64,000 bases of DNA, from NCBI RefSeq assembly GCF_002214605.1, contig NZ_CP015193.1, forward strand, positions 1,778,978-1,842,977, written 5' to 3'. How positions within the stretch are numbered: position 1 is the stretch's first letter; each line of letters starts with the position of its first letter. Of this stretch, positions 44,805 to 54,902 are shown piece after piece. Made by a program: the position numbers and the translations under genes. This DNA is from Thermococcus chitonophagus. GTDB lineage: Archaea; Methanobacteriota_B; Thermococci; Thermococcales; Thermococcaceae. Below the pieces are notes generated by a model that did no database searches, was not told the origin of the DNA, and saw only the letters and a program-made list of their open reading frames with translations.

Positions 44805-45466
44805 ACCAAGAACCCTCCCAAAGCCAATACTGTAAGTGGAACTACTACTTTACTGCTCCCGCAACTCAGGTCAGGGAAAGTTTCAAAGTTCCTCGAGAGC
44901 ATTGCCCAGTAAATCCTAACGCTCCTGTAGTACGCCCTCACTAGCAACTCTCCTATGAGGGAGCCAAGCATCTTATAGTACTCAAGCCTGCCAACGCTTA
45001 TACATCTCGAGTCGAGAGCTTTTTTCATCCTCTCTGCCTCCTCTATCAGGAGGTCTATATACCTGTAAGTGAACATCAAGGTTAAGGTAAGAATCCTGGG
45101 GATCCTAAGCTTCTCCATCTCAGCTATTATCGTCGGGAAACCAATCGATGACACTATTACCACCACGGTAGAAGAGGAGAGATAAGCCTTGCCCAGGAGA
45201 AGGAAGAATCTGTAGACTCCCTCTCTGGTTATTAGCCCCAATGGAGTGTTGAGTATAGGAGTGCCCGGCCAGAAGAGCGCCGTCAAGAATATTAGGCTTT
45301 CAAAGCTAAATAAAACCCCGAGGAACTTTATTACTCTTCTTTTCGGTCTAAGCGCTACCACGATTACCAAGAACAGGCCCAAGAAATATACAAGATCATC
45401 AAGCCTTTTCCTAGTTGCTACTGCAAATGCATAAATGAAAATTAGGAAGAGGTACATCTCAAGCAC
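44801..45466 (-). CDS. cbiQ: ECF transporter transmembrane protein (CbiQ/NikQ)
   Basis: 221 residues with five or six membrane helices and the EcfT coupling signatures, seen as 'EEAERMKKALDSRCI' and 'RAYYRSVRIYWAMLSRNF', each a variant of the Ala-Arg-Gly type motif that contacts the ATPase. It overlaps genes on both sides, as expected in a single operon. Confidence 0.88.
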   Translation of the reverse strand: MLEMYLFLIFIYAFAVATRKRLDDLVYFLGLFLVIVVALRPKRRVIKFLGVLFSFESLIFLTALFWPGTPILNTPLGLITREGVYRFFLLLGKAYLSSSTVVVIVSSIGFPTIIAEMEKLRIPRILTLTLMFTYRYIDLLIEEAERMKKALDSRCISVGRLEYYKMLGSLIGELLVRAYYRSVRIYWAMLSRNFETFPDLSCGSSKVVVPLTVLALGGFLV

Positions 45467-45707
45467 CCTTTGCTAGCTTGGCCATTCCATATCCAATGAC
45501 GAAAGCAAGGGTTATTCCAATTATTCCAGCTATCATCCCCTGTCCCCAAGTTTCTCCATAGTCAAGGGGAGCATGATATATTGGCTTCTCCTCAAGCCCG
45601 ACTTTTTCCATTGTGGCCTCAAGTCCATCAGGATTGCTCGAGGCTAGGGGCAGGACGATCGCCAGTATCGCGAGTATTATCAAAATCCCCTTCACCACGT
45701 TCCTCAT
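45459..45707 (-). CDS. cbiN: PDGLE-domain protein (CbiN/NikN-like)
   Basis: 82 residues: an N-terminal membrane helix, an external loop that begins with the diagnostic 'SNPDGLEATMEKVGLEEK', and a second helix ending near the C-terminus. It is the small accessory subunit of nickel/cobalt ECF transporters. It overlaps cbiM and cbiQ by 4 and 8 bases. Confidence 0.9.
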   Translation of the reverse strand: MRNVVKGILIILAILAIVLPLASSNPDGLEATMEKVGLEEKPIYHAPLDYGETWGQGMIAGIIGITLAFVIGYGMAKLAKGA

Positions 45708-46318
45708 GCCGGCACCCCCTGAAGCTCAGGAAGCTTTGTCCTAACCGCGTTAACAACTGCCAGCGTGATTATGGCCTCCCCAATGCCTATCACCGCGTGG
45801 TAGCCAACCATTAGGCTCAACACTTTCATAAAGGGTAGGCTCTTGCTTACTCCAATCTCCACGGCAACCAACGCTGCTCCGGTGACAACTGAAGTCCAGG
45901 AAGCTACAGCTATCGCAAGCTGTTCATTAATAGCCTTAAGCCTTGAGTACAGGTAGTACCCCAGGAAGGCACCAATGATACCCATGTTGAGTATATTCGC
46001 GCCTATAGCCGTTACTCCCCCATCGCCGAACAGCAGGGTTTGAATCAGCAGAACTGCAGTGATCACTATTACCGCGGCATAGGGTCCAAGAAGTATCGCA
46101 ACTAGCGTTGCCCCAAGCAGGTGACCGCTGACTCCTCCAATGATTGGAAAGTTGACCATTTGGGCCGCAAATATTCCCGCGGCAAATAAGCCGAGTAATG
46201 GAATTTTATCCTCTGGAAGGTTCTTTAGCTTCCTAAGGGAGTAGCCGACGACTCCTATTGTTACAGCGTACGTTACAATGATAACTGGGAGGCTTAGCAA
46301 ACCGTCGGGAATGTGCAT
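45704..46318 (-). CDS. cbiM: Nickel/cobalt ECF substrate-binding protein (CbiM/NikM)
   Basis: 204 residues with about six or seven membrane helices. The start matters: the ATG at 46318 gives Met-His-Ile-Pro-Asp-Gly (MHIPDG), and in this family the amino-terminus and His2 bind the metal. The in-frame TTG at 46324 would add two residues and break this. SD GGAGGG is six bases upstream of the ATG. The motifs 'GISGHLLGATLVAILLGPYAA'-like region and 'QTLLFGDGGVTAIGANILNMG' are clear. First gene of the M-N-Q-O operon. Confidence 0.93.
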   Translation of the reverse strand: MHIPDGLLSLPVIIVTYAVTIGVVGYSLRKLKNLPEDKIPLLGLFAAGIFAAQMVNFPIIGGVSGHLLGATLVAILLGPYAAVIVITAVLLIQTLLFGDGGVTAIGANILNMGIIGAFLGYYLYSRLKAINEQLAIAVASWTSVVTGAALVAVEIGVSKSLPFMKVLSLMVGYHAVIGIGEAIITLAVVNAVRTKLPELQGVPA

Positions 46319-46489
46319 TCTCAACCCTCCTTTTGTGTTATCATTTGCAGAATTAGTAGCACGAAATTAAAACGTTTTTAAAACTGCATGTTACCAACTA
46401 AAGGTTTGCTCATCGTTGCATTTCTACGTCCATTGAAGCCTAAGAAACCTTATAAGGTCGTTTTACAAGCATGAAAATGGTGGGGCTTA

Positions 46490-47863
46490 ATGCTCGATTA
46501 CTTCTTCAATCCTAAGGGAATAGCTGTTATTGGCGCTTCTAATGATCCAAAGAAGCTCGGTTATGAAGTTTTCAAGAATCTAAAGGAGTACAAGGGCGGA
46601 AAAGTTTATCCAGTGAACGTCAAGGAAGAGGAAGTTCAAGGTGTCAAGGCCTACAAGAGTGTCAAGGACATCCCAGGGGAAGTTGACCTCGCAATAATAG
46701 TCGTCCCCAAGAAGTTCGTCAAAGACACCTTAATCCAGTGCGGAGAGAAGGGGGTAAAGGGAGTCATAATCATAACGGCAGGCTTCGGAGAGACGGGCGA
46801 GGAAGGAAAGAGAGAGGAGAGAGAGCTAGTTGAGATAGCCCACAAGTACGGAATGAGGATAATAGGACCGAACTGCGTTGGAATAATGAACACCCACGCG
46901 AACCTAAACGCAACTTTCATCACCGTTGCAAAGAAAGGAAGTGTTGCCTTCATAAGCCAGAGCGGAGCGTTGGGAGCTGGAATAGTGTACAAGACGATAA
47001 AGGAGGATATAGGGTTTTCGAAGTTCATAAGCGTCGGAAACATGGCAGATTTGGACTTCGCTGAGATAATGGAGTACTTAGCAGATACTGAGGAGGACAA
47101 AGCAATAGCTCTGTACATAGAGGGAATAAGGAATGGTAGAAGGTTCATAGAGGTTGCAAAGAGGGTAACGAAGAAGAAGCCCGTAATTGCGTTAAAGGCA
47201 GGAAAAAGCGAGAGCGGGGCTAGGGCGGCTTCATCTCATACTGGTTCACTCGCTGGAAGCTGGAAGATTTATGAAGCAGCATTTAAGCAGAGCGGGGTTT
47301 TAGTGGCGAATACTATCGATGAGATGCTGAGCATGGCAAGGGCATTTACGCAACCGCTACCAAGAGGAAATAGAGTTGCAATAATGACGAACGCTGGAGG
47401 TCCTGGGGTCCTTACGGCGGATGAGATAGACAAGAGAGGATTAAAGCTGGCTAACTTGGAAGAGAAAACGATAGAGGAGCTTAGATCATTCCTACCACCG
47501 ATGGCTGCTGTGAAGAACCCAGTGGACATGATAGCCTCCGCGAGGGGAGAGGACTATTACAGGACTGCAAAGCTTCTCCTGCAAGATCCAAACGTTGATC
47601 TCCTAATAGCGATCTGCGTAGTTCCAACTTTCGCCGGAATGACTCCTACTGAGCACGCTGAGGGCGTTATAAGGGCCATGAAGGAGGTAAACAATGGAAA
47701 GCCAGTTCTCGCAATGTTCATGGCAGGTTACGTTAGCGAGAAAGCTAAGGAGTTGTTGGAAAAGAACGGAATTCCAACATATGAGAGGCCTGAAGATGTA
47801 GCTTCTGCCGCCTATGCTTTAGTTCAGCAGGCCAGAAATGTTGGAAAGTTGGAGGTGGAGTGA
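46490..47863 (+). CDS. acdA: ADP-forming acyl-CoA synthetase, alpha subunit
   Basis: 457 residues with the CoA-binding Rossmann domain ('IAVIGASNDPKKLGYEVFKNL') and succinyl-CoA synthetase-like domains. The phosphorylated histidine is H250 in 'AASSHTGSLAGS'. ADP-forming ACD enzymes turn acyl-CoA, ADP and Pi into acid, CoA and ATP at the end of peptide fermentation. Position directly before iorAB indicates an isoform for aryl acids from aromatic amino acids. No beta subunit gene is present here. A TATA-like CCTTATAAGG lies near 46448-46457. Confidence 0.92.
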   Translation: MLDYFFNPKGIAVIGASNDPKKLGYEVFKNLKEYKGGKVYPVNVKEEEVQGVKAYKSVKDIPGEVDLAIIVVPKKFVKDTLIQCGEKGVKGVIIITAGFGETGEEGKREERELVEIAHKYGMRIIGPNCVGIMNTHANLNATFITVAKKGSVAFISQSGALGAGIVYKTIKEDIGFSKFISVGNMADLDFAEIMEYLADTEEDKAIALYIEGIRNGRRFIEVAKRVTKKKPVIALKAGKSESGARAASSHTGSLAGSWKIYEAAFKQSGVLVANTIDEMLSMARAFTQPLPRGNRVAIMTNAGGPGVLTADEIDKRGLKLANLEEKTIEELRSFLPPMAAVKNPVDMIASARGEDYYRTAKLLLQDPNVDLLIAICVVPTFAGMTPTEHAEGVIRAMKEVNNGKPVLAMFMAGYVSEKAKELLEKNGIPTYERPEDVASAAYALVQQARNVGKLEVE

Positions 47864-49804
47864 ATGGTTAAGGTTACCGATATAGTTTTGTGGGATAAGC
47901 CCGGAGAAAGAGTCCTCCTCTTAGGAAACCAAGCAATAGTTAGAGGTGCACTCGAGGGCAACATTGCGGTATTTGCAGCCTACCCGGGAACCCCCAGCTC
48001 TGAAGTCACTGATACGATGGCCGCAGTTGCCAAGAGGGCAGGAGTTTACATGGAGTACTCGACCAACGAGAAGGTTGCGTTTGAAACGGCATTAAGCGCT
48101 TCCTGGGCTGGGCTCAGGGCAATGACGGCGATGAAGCACGTTGGTTTGAACGTTGCAATGGACTCATTCATGACCGTCAGCTACATGGGAGTTAATGGCG
48201 GTCTAATAGTCATGGTCGCTGACGATCCCAGCATGTGGTCTTCACAGAACGAGCAGGACACCAGGGCGATAGCCAAGTTCGCCAACATCCCAGTCCTTGA
48301 GCCCTCAAGCGTTCAAGAAGCGAAGGACATGGTTAAGTATGGCTTTGAGATAAGCGAGAAGTACGGGCAGATGGTAATCCTAAGGACCACGACAAGATCC
48401 TCTCACATGAGAGGAGACGTGGTTCTGGGAGAGCTTCCGGAGGAGATAAAGCAGGCAAAGAGGAAGTTTGGAGAGTTTAAGAAGAACCCAGAGAGGTACG
48501 TTGACATTCCCGCGTTCCAGAGGCCCAAGCATGCATGGTTGCTCGAAACGATAGAGAAGTACAGGAAGGAGTTCGAGAACTCCTCGTTCAACTGGATTGA
48601 AGGCGATGGAAAAGTCGGAATTATAGCCCCAGGATTGAGCTACGCATACGTAAAGGAAGCTCTGGCTTGGCTTGGCGTTGAGGACATCAAGATACTCAAG
48701 CTCGGAACGCCGTTCCCAGTGCCCTATGGATTACTTGAGAAGTTCTTCGACGGCTTAGAGAAAGTCCTCATAGTTGAGGAGCTCGAGCCAGTCGTTGAGG
48801 AGCAGGTTAAGCTGTGGGCCTACGAGAACAAGGTCGACGTTCCAATTCACGGCAAGGATCTCGTTCCCAGGATATTTGAGATGACAACAAGGAGAGCAGT
48901 AGAGGCTATAGCAAAGTTCCTGGGGCTCGATCTGCCGGTGAACTTCCAGGAGATAGATGAGAAGTACAAGAAAGTCCAAGAGATAGTCCCACCGAGGCCG
49001 CCATCGCTCTGTCCGGCCTGTCCACACAGGAACACGTTCTTCGCGATCAGGAAGGCAGCATCTCCAAAGGCAATATTCCCGAGCGACATAGGCTGTTACA
49101 CCCTAGGCGTTCTCCCACCGCTCAAGACCGTCGATACCACGATAGCCATGGGTGGCTCAATTGGGGTTGCCCACGGATTGAGCATTGCGCTTAATGGTTC
49201 AGTGGCCGAAGAGCAGAAGAAGACCGGCAAGGAGAAGAAGATAATAGTGGCAACTATAGGTGACTCAACGTTCTTCCACACTGGGCTTCCAGCTTTAGCT
49301 AACGCAATTTACAACCGCTCAAACGTTCTAATCGTTGTAATGGACAACCTAGTTACTGCGATGACTGGAGATCAACCTAACCCAGGAACAGGAGAAACAC
49401 CGCATGGCGAAGGAAGAAGAATTCCAATAGAGGAAGTTGCCGCGGCCATGGGTGCAGACTTCGTTGCCGTAGTTGATCCATACGACATAAAGGCTACCTA
49501 CGAGACAATAAAGAAAGCCTTAGAGGTCGAGGGAGTCAGCGTTGTAGTTGCTAGAAGAGTATGTGCACTCTACAGGATCGGCCAACTCAGGAGGGAAGGG
49601 AAGCAATGGCCAATCTATCAGGTCAACGAGGACAAGTGTACCGGATGTAAAATCTGTATCAATGCTTACGGCTGTCCAGCGATCTACTGGGATCCGGAGA
49701 AGAAGAAAGCCAAGGTCGACCCGCTCATGTGCTGGGGCTGTGGAGGTTGCGCCCAGGTGTGTCCGTTCGATGCATTTGAGAAAGTTAGGGAGGGTGAGCT
49801 ATGA
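47864..49804 (+). CDS. iorA: Indolepyruvate ferredoxin oxidoreductase, alpha subunit
   Basis: 646 residues. IorA oxidises aryl-2-oxo acids from aromatic amino acids to aryl-CoA, reducing ferredoxin. The N-terminus has the pyruvate-binding-like domain ('[15 protein letters not shown]'), the TPP-binding motif is '[19 protein letters not shown]...VVMDN', and the C-terminus has two 4Fe-4S sets: '[14 protein letters not shown]' and '[12 protein letters not shown]'. It begins immediately after acdA and overlaps iorB by 4 bases. Confidence 0.96.
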   Translation: MVKVTDIVLWDKPGERVLLLGNQAIVRGALEGNIAVFAAYPGTPSSEVTDTMAAVAKRAGVYMEYSTNEKVAFETALSASWAGLRAMTAMKHVGLNVAMDSFMTVSYMGVNGGLIVMVADDPSMWSSQNEQDTRAIAKFANIPVLEPSSVQEAKDMVKYGFEISEKYGQMVILRTTTRSSHMRGDVVLGELPEEIKQAKRKFGEFKKNPERYVDIPAFQRPKHAWLLETIEKYRKEFENSSFNWIEGDGKVGIIAPGLSYAYVKEALAWLGVEDIKILKLGTPFPVPYGLLEKFFDGLEKVLIVEELEPVVEEQVKLWAYENKVDVPIHGKDLVPRIFEMTTRRAVEAIAKFLGLDLPVNFQEIDEKYKKVQEIVPPRPPSLCPACPHRNTFFAIRKAASPKAIFPSDIGCYTLGVLPPLKTVDTTIAMGGSIGVAHGLSIALNGSVAEEQKKTGKEKKIIVATIGDSTFFHTGLPALANAIYNRSNVLIVVMDNLVTAMTGDQPNPGTGETPHGEGRRIPIEEVAAAMGADFVAVVDPYDIKATYETIKKALEVEGVSVVVARRVCALYRIGQLRREGKQWPIYQVNEDKCTGCKICINAYGCPAIYWDPEKKKAKVDPLMCWGCGGCAQVCPFDAFEKVREGEL

Positions 49805-50415
49805 GCGTGAAAGAATACAACATCGTGATCACCGGTGTTGGCGGTCAGGGAATACTCACCGCAGCGAATTTGCTCGGATGGGCTGCGCTTAAAGCCGGTT
49901 ATAAGGTGAGGGTTGGTGAAGTTCACGGAATGAGTCAGAGGTTTGGCTCGGTCATTGCTTACGTTAGATTCGGCGAGGACGTTTATGGAGCAATGGTTCC
50001 AGAAGGCAAGGCTGACGTAATCTTGAGCTTCGAGCCCGTTGAAGCTTTGAGATATATCAACTATCTAAAGAAAGGCGGCCTAGTATTCACGAATGCTAGG
50101 CCAATTCCCCCAGTTCAAGTCTCAATGGGATTGGCTAAGTACCCAAACATGGAAGAGATAAAGAGGATCGTTGAAGAGGAGTTCGGTGGGAAATTCTTGG
50201 CCTTCGATGCCGAAAAACTTGCCATTGAGGCAGGGCACGTGATAACGACCAATGTCGTTCTAATCGGAGCACTAACCCAGACCCCAGGATTCCCACTTTC
50301 AGCAGAGCATGTTAAAGAGGTAATAAGGTTAAGTGTTCCTCCCAAAGCCGTCGAGGTTAACATGAAGGCCTTCGACCTTGGTGTAAAGGCAGCTAAAGAA
50401 ATGCTTAGACTTTAG
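49801..50415 (+). CDS. iorB: Indolepyruvate ferredoxin oxidoreductase, beta subunit
   Basis: 204 residues with the gamma-type oxidoreductase domain: '[42 protein letters not shown]' is the family signature. It pairs with IorA. It is the last gene of acdA-iorA-iorB; a T-rich run (TTTTGTTTTTCCCTCTT, about 50421-50438) follows and is a likely terminator. Confidence 0.95.
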   Translation: MSVKEYNIVITGVGGQGILTAANLLGWAALKAGYKVRVGEVHGMSQRFGSVIAYVRFGEDVYGAMVPEGKADVILSFEPVEALRYINYLKKGGLVFTNARPIPPVQVSMGLAKYPNMEEIKRIVEEEFGGKFLAFDAEKLAIEAGHVITTNVVLIGALTQTPGFPLSAEHVKEVIRLSVPPKAVEVNMKAFDLGVKAAKEMLRL

Positions 50416-50418
50416 CTA

Positions 50419-50445
50419 ATTTTGTTTTTCCCTCTTATTTCTTTC
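50419..50445 (+). terminator. T-rich terminator after iorB
   Basis: Two or three T-runs (TTTTGTTTTTCCCTCTTATTT) immediately follow the iorB stop, the usual form of intrinsic termination in Thermococcales. Confidence 0.55.
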
Positions 50446-50609
50446 TTGTAATATCCACACAATTGGAAATCTGGAAAATGTCACTCCTCCATGGTCGATA
50501 GCTTGATTCATTTACTTTTTAATTCTACGGAAGCCGGGAATATCCGTCAACACCATACCGTCTCATCGGACAGTAAGTATGTTGATCAGTTATAAGAACA
50601 TTTTTTTCA

Positions 50610-50870
50610 CTATATTCCATGCTTCTTTTCACGTTCCTTCTCTATGTCCTCATGCATATCGCCTGGTAGACTTGCGTGGAAGATTCTGTTAACCAGGTTA
50701 TAACTTTTCGAGACGAACCCGAACAGTGCGACTGCTGAGAACACCAACAGCACGACGATAATACCCCAAACTCCTCCACCAACGTATGCAATTATTACTG
50801 GCCCGGCGAACACTATCTCAATTAGTGTGACCGCAGCGACAAGCAGCGACAAGGAGTATCTTGTACCCAT
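50610..50870 (-). CDS. Small membrane protein, 86 aa
   Basis: Two or three hydrophobic helices ('YSLSLLVAAVTLIEIVFAGPVIIAYVGGGVWGIIVVLLVFSAVALFGFV') and a charged tail ('DMHEDIEKEREKKHGI'). No family is recognised. The frame opens at 50891, but the ATG at 50870 (MGTRYSLSLL) looks more natural. It stands alone between iorB and the CRISPR array. Confidence 0.55.
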   Translation of the reverse strand: MGTRYSLSLLVAAVTLIEIVFAGPVIIAYVGGGVWGIIVVLLVFSAVALFGFVSKSYNLVNRIFHASLPGDMHEDIEKEREKKHGI

Positions 50871-50975
50871 ACTTCTCCATAAACAGTACAAAGTCCATAC
50901 TGGTCACCACACTATTCTATTACCCCTTGATATTTATTATTTCTTTTGTAGTGGGTATTTCCGACAGCGATGTGA

Positions 50976-53038
50976 CTTTCCAGACTGTTTAGTTCTACGG
51001 AAACATAATATGGGCATGGAATACAAAGAAAAAGCTCTGTACTTTCCACACTATTGAGTTCTACGGAAACGAGGGGCGACGGTAAGCCTGAAGCCGGGCA
51101 GGAGCGCAGTCAAGATACCGGCTTTCCACACTATTTAGTTCTACGGAAACGGAAACGAGGTGGCACGAAGGGGACGAAACAGCAATAGACGAGTTCCTCT
51201 TTCCACACTATTTAGTTCTACGGAAACGGAAACAAACAGTTGATCGCGGAGGCGCTGAGGAGCGGTTGGAAGGTCTTTCCACACTATTTAGTTCTACGGA
51301 AACCGGCTTATGCCTACTCTCCCCCAAGTCCCCTTTGCCCTTTCCACACTATTTAGTTCTACGGAAACGGCCATCGAGGCGAAGATAAAGGCCAAGCAGG
51401 AGGCCTTTCCACACTATTTAGTTCTACGGAAACGAGAACGAGATATGGAATTGCGGTGTTATGGGCGGCAATCCCGACAAAAGACTTTCCACACTATTTA
51501 GTTCTACGGAAACAGGTAGTTCTCGACAGTCTTCTCTGCACCCACGAGCTCTTTCCACACTATTTAGTTCTACGGAAACCAGGGTGTTGCAATACTCCCG
51601 AGGGTCGTTGTTCCAGTGTCCTTTCCACACTATTTAGTTCTACGGAAACACACGCCAACATTTGCTAGGATACTGCAGGAGGGGTTCTTGGTCTTTCCAC
51701 ACTATTTAGTTCTACGGAAACCTGAGACTGTGGGGTCTGCATACGCTTCCACGTCCACTTTCCACACTATTTAGTTCTACGGAAACCCTTTAATTCCGCC
51801 ACCTCATCTTTACTTGCAAACTTGCTTTCCACACTATTTAGTTCTACGGAAACGAAACTGGCAAACCTATTCGGATTACTTATTACTACGATTCTTTCCA
51901 CACTATTTAGTTCTACGGAAACATAATCTTCAAAGACGGCGACTACGTGATTGCAAAGAACGGCCTTTCCACACTATTTAGTTCTACGGAAACGTGAACA
52001 AGGAGTGGTACTAGAGTTCTGGACAAACATCTTTCCACACTATTTAGTTCTACGGAAACGAGGTTCGCAAATGGGTCAACAGACGTAACATTCGCTTTCC
52101 ACACTATTTAGTTCTACGGAAACTAGTCACCAAATCACATACAAGATATATGAGGACGGGGTAGAACTTTCCACACTATTTAGTTCTACGGAAACCAGAA
52201 CTGCACGACTGGGCCGACAAAACCTTCATCGAGAACTTTCCACACTATTTAGTTCTACGGAAACCTACGGAAACGAAATAGAGAAGACTTAGAAACAACA
52301 AAGACAGTAGGGATGGCTTTCCACACTATTTAGTTCTACGGAAACTTGCTCTCGCTCTTGTATGTCTCTGGGTCGATGTTGACTTTCCACACTATTTAGT
52401 TCTACGGAAACAGTTTACGGCCGCAAGTGTTGAGGCGAGGAGGGAAGCTTTCCACACTATTTAGTTCTACGGAAACAAACTGGCAAAAACAACAATGAGA
52501 TCAAGAGGCTAATCTTTCCACACTATTTAGTTCTACGGAAACACGATAGGAGCTTAGGCTTAGCAACCTACCTTTACGGCCTAAGATCTTTCCACACTAT
52601 TTAGTTCTACGGAAACGTGAGCGATTTAGAGGCTGAGCTACACAAGTACGAACTGCTTTCCACACTATTTAGTTCTACGGAAACACAGTTAGCTGAGTCC
52701 CAACATCTGCAATTTTTCCAAACCCTCTTTCCACACTATTTAGTTCTACGGAAACATGGGTGTGGAGGACGTGCTTAGTTATTTGGAGAAGAGAAAGGAA
52801 GACTTTCCACACTATTTAGTTCTACGGAAACATGGTGGAAACGTGAGCGCTAAAATCCTATCTCGCCAGCTTTCCACACTATTTAGTTCTACGGAAACAA
52901 ACGGCGCACCCCCAAAGAAAAGGGAAAGGGCTAAAAAGGCTTTCCACACTATTTAGTTCTACGGAAACGTCGCTCTCAGATACTCAATTGACCTTACTAG
53001 GGACTCACTCTTTCCACACTATTTAGTTCTACGGAAAC
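50976..53038 (-). CRISPR. CRISPR array, 30 repeats / 29 spacers, no adjacent cas genes
   Basis: A 29-base repeat beginning CTTTCCACAC and ending TTCTACGGAAAC on the plus strand is found 30 times, from 50976-51004 to 53010-53038. Twenty-eight copies are identical. The leftmost two differ: 50976 has two changes (CAGACTG) and 51042 one (TTGAG). Degeneration marks the left end as distal, so the leader is on the right and transcription runs on the minus strand, giving repeats that start GTTTCCGTAG as in Pyrococcus. Spacers run 35-52 bases. Three are long because they begin with extra copies of the repeat end. No cas gene is in the window. Confidence 0.98.
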
Positions 53039-53578
53039 TGTGAGGTTTTTGGCTTTGTTCGACTAATACTCTCTTCTAAGAGCTTAAATAATTTATCCTT
53101 TTGGGAAACCCGTAGCACTATCATTCCTTTATAAACCTACCCTGAAAATAATGGGGCCAGAAAATGACAATAATCCATTAACTCACTCCTACAAACCCGT
53201 AAAATTAACTTTCAAACAATCGAAATTGAATAAGCCAGAAAAAAGTTCGAGGCACTGAATTAATTCAAAAACGTGAGTTAATTAGAACTCCTAGACCATC
53301 CGATTTAAGGGTCTCAGGACTTTAAATCAAGAATAAGGCTAGGAGAAGTTATAACCATCCAGTTAGCTAAAACGTCCAGCAAATTACCACTGATAAGATA
53401 CTCCAAAAGCAGAAGTTTATAATATCGAATTAAACTAAGTATTCTTTCCTCTAAACTATTAATCAGGAATTCTAGACCCGAGCAGGCCTTCAATAGGATA
53501 AAACAACACCAACAAACCCAAAACCAACACATGAAAAACCCAACATAACAAAAAATAACACGTTAAACTAATACCATG
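53039..53578 (-). promoter_or_regulatory. CRISPR leader
   Basis: About 540 bases, AT-rich and free of convincing genes, abut the newest-repeat end of the array. Thermococcales CRISPR leaders are about this long. A TATA-like ATAAATTATTTAAG on the minus strand (53084-53097) would start transcription 20-25 bases before the first repeat or so. A 72-codon ORF (53314-53532, minus) has unusual composition and is not considered a gene. Confidence 0.75.
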
Positions 53579-54901
53579 CTACTTTTTCTTCTTCTTTTTT
53601 TCCATTTCTTTTCTCTTTATCCTCTCTTCGACTGTCTCTCCAACACCCAGCTTATCTTTTAGTATTGGTAGCCAGAGGGTTTCCAAAATTACCGATGCCA
53701 GAACCGTAACAACGACAACGGCCATTATTATCTCTCCCCAGTAGACGCTTATCCCTTCATGATACTTCAATGCCAGGCTTAGTGGTAGAGATGCCAAGGC
53801 AGATGGCACTACTCCCCTAGGCCCTTCAAGGGCTATGAATAAGTACTCCCTGGGGCTCCACCATTTGAGGATTGGAAGCGTGGCTAAGGGCCTTGCAACC
53901 AGCATAACGCCGAGGGCCACTAAAAGGCCCTTCCCCAAGTTGCTGGCTATAACCTGAAGGTTCATCTCTGCCCCGAGAACCACGAATATGAATATCGTTG
54001 CCAGTGCAGCTAAGGTATCATTGAAGTGAACTTCTTTCTCTATTGCCCGCTGTATCCTCTTAAGAACTCTAACATCCTCCCTGGGCTTGAGAACCTTGTA
54101 GTTCCCCAGGATTATCCCTGTCACTGTTGCAACTAGGTATCCTGAAGCCTCAAGCCTCTCTCCTATGAAGAATCCAAGGAATGCAAGAGAGAGTGAAAAG
54201 GCTTCTATTTCAGGAAAGTCGTAGATCTTAGTCGCTTTTATGAACTTATATCCAGCAACTCCCAACAGTATCCCTATTCCAATTGAAACAGCTACATTGT
54301 AGAGGAAGTAGATAATCCCAGCCCCATAAACTCCAACTCTAGCTGAAAGCTCTGAGAAAAGCCCACCACTCGCCCCAGGAATGAGCATTGAGACTGCTAT
54401 TAGCGTCAGAACTATCCCAAGAGGATCATTGAATATAGATTCAGTGACTATTACCGTTTCGATGTCCTGTCTAACTCTGTACTGTCTGAAGAGAGGAATT
54501 AAAGTTGCCGGATCAGTTGCCCCAATTATAGCCCCAAAGAGGAAGCCTAATAGGAATGAGGAGTGAAATACTGCTTCAAAAATAAATCCGGCGATTATAG
54601 CGGTAATAAGAAGGCCTACCGTGTCGAGGGTTGCTATCGTGCCAAAGTTCTTCCTCAAAATCTTCCAACTTAAGTTGTGCCCCTCTGTGAAGAGGATTAT
54701 TACAAGACCAAAAACCCTAACGAAGTCAAATATTGAGTGTGCGAGGCTCCTTGGGATAAGGTTTAGAACTGGACCAATTAACATACCAGCTAGTATGAAA
54801 ATTGGGATATATGATATGCCAGTCCTCCTACTTATTATCATCGAGAGCACTCCTATGAAGAGGACGAGAAAGATAGACTCCGCAAATGTTAATTCAATCA
54901 T
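53579..54901 (-). CDS. Na+/H+ antiporter, CPA1 (NhaP) type
   Basis: 440 residues and 12-13 membrane helices. 'GAIIGATDPATLIPLFRQ' and 'VIVTESIFNDPLGIVLTLIAV' contain the CPA1 ion-binding Asp and the Asn-Asp pair. The C-terminal tail is short and lysine-rich, without an obvious TrkA-type regulatory domain. It follows the Tfx regulator by one base on the same strand. Confidence 0.88.
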   Translation of the reverse strand: MIELTFAESIFLVLFIGVLSMIISRRTGISYIPIFILAGMLIGPVLNLIPRSLAHSIFDFVRVFGLVIILFTEGHNLSWKILRKNFGTIATLDTVGLLITAIIAGFIFEAVFHSSFLLGFLFGAIIGATDPATLIPLFRQYRVRQDIETVIVTESIFNDPLGIVLTLIAVSMLIPGASGGLFSELSARVGVYGAGIIYFLYNVAVSIGIGILLGVAGYKFIKATKIYDFPEIEAFSLSLAFLGFFIGERLEASGYLVATVTGIILGNYKVLKPREDVRVLKRIQRAIEKEVHFNDTLAALATIFIFVVLGAEMNLQVIASNLGKGLLVALGVMLVARPLATLPILKWWSPREYLFIALEGPRGVVPSALASLPLSLALKYHEGISVYWGEIIMAVVVVTVLASVILETLWLPILKDKLGVGETVEERIKRKEMEKKKKKK

Positions 54902-54902
54902 T

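Noticed and set aside
51310-52956. Several short ORFs across the CRISPR array
   Set aside because: They consist of translated repeats and spacers (recurring FPHYLVLRK) and are not genes.
53314-53532. 72-codon ORF on the minus strand in the CRISPR leader
   Set aside because: Odd Cys/Trp-rich start, no SD, and it sits in the sequence expected to be the leader.
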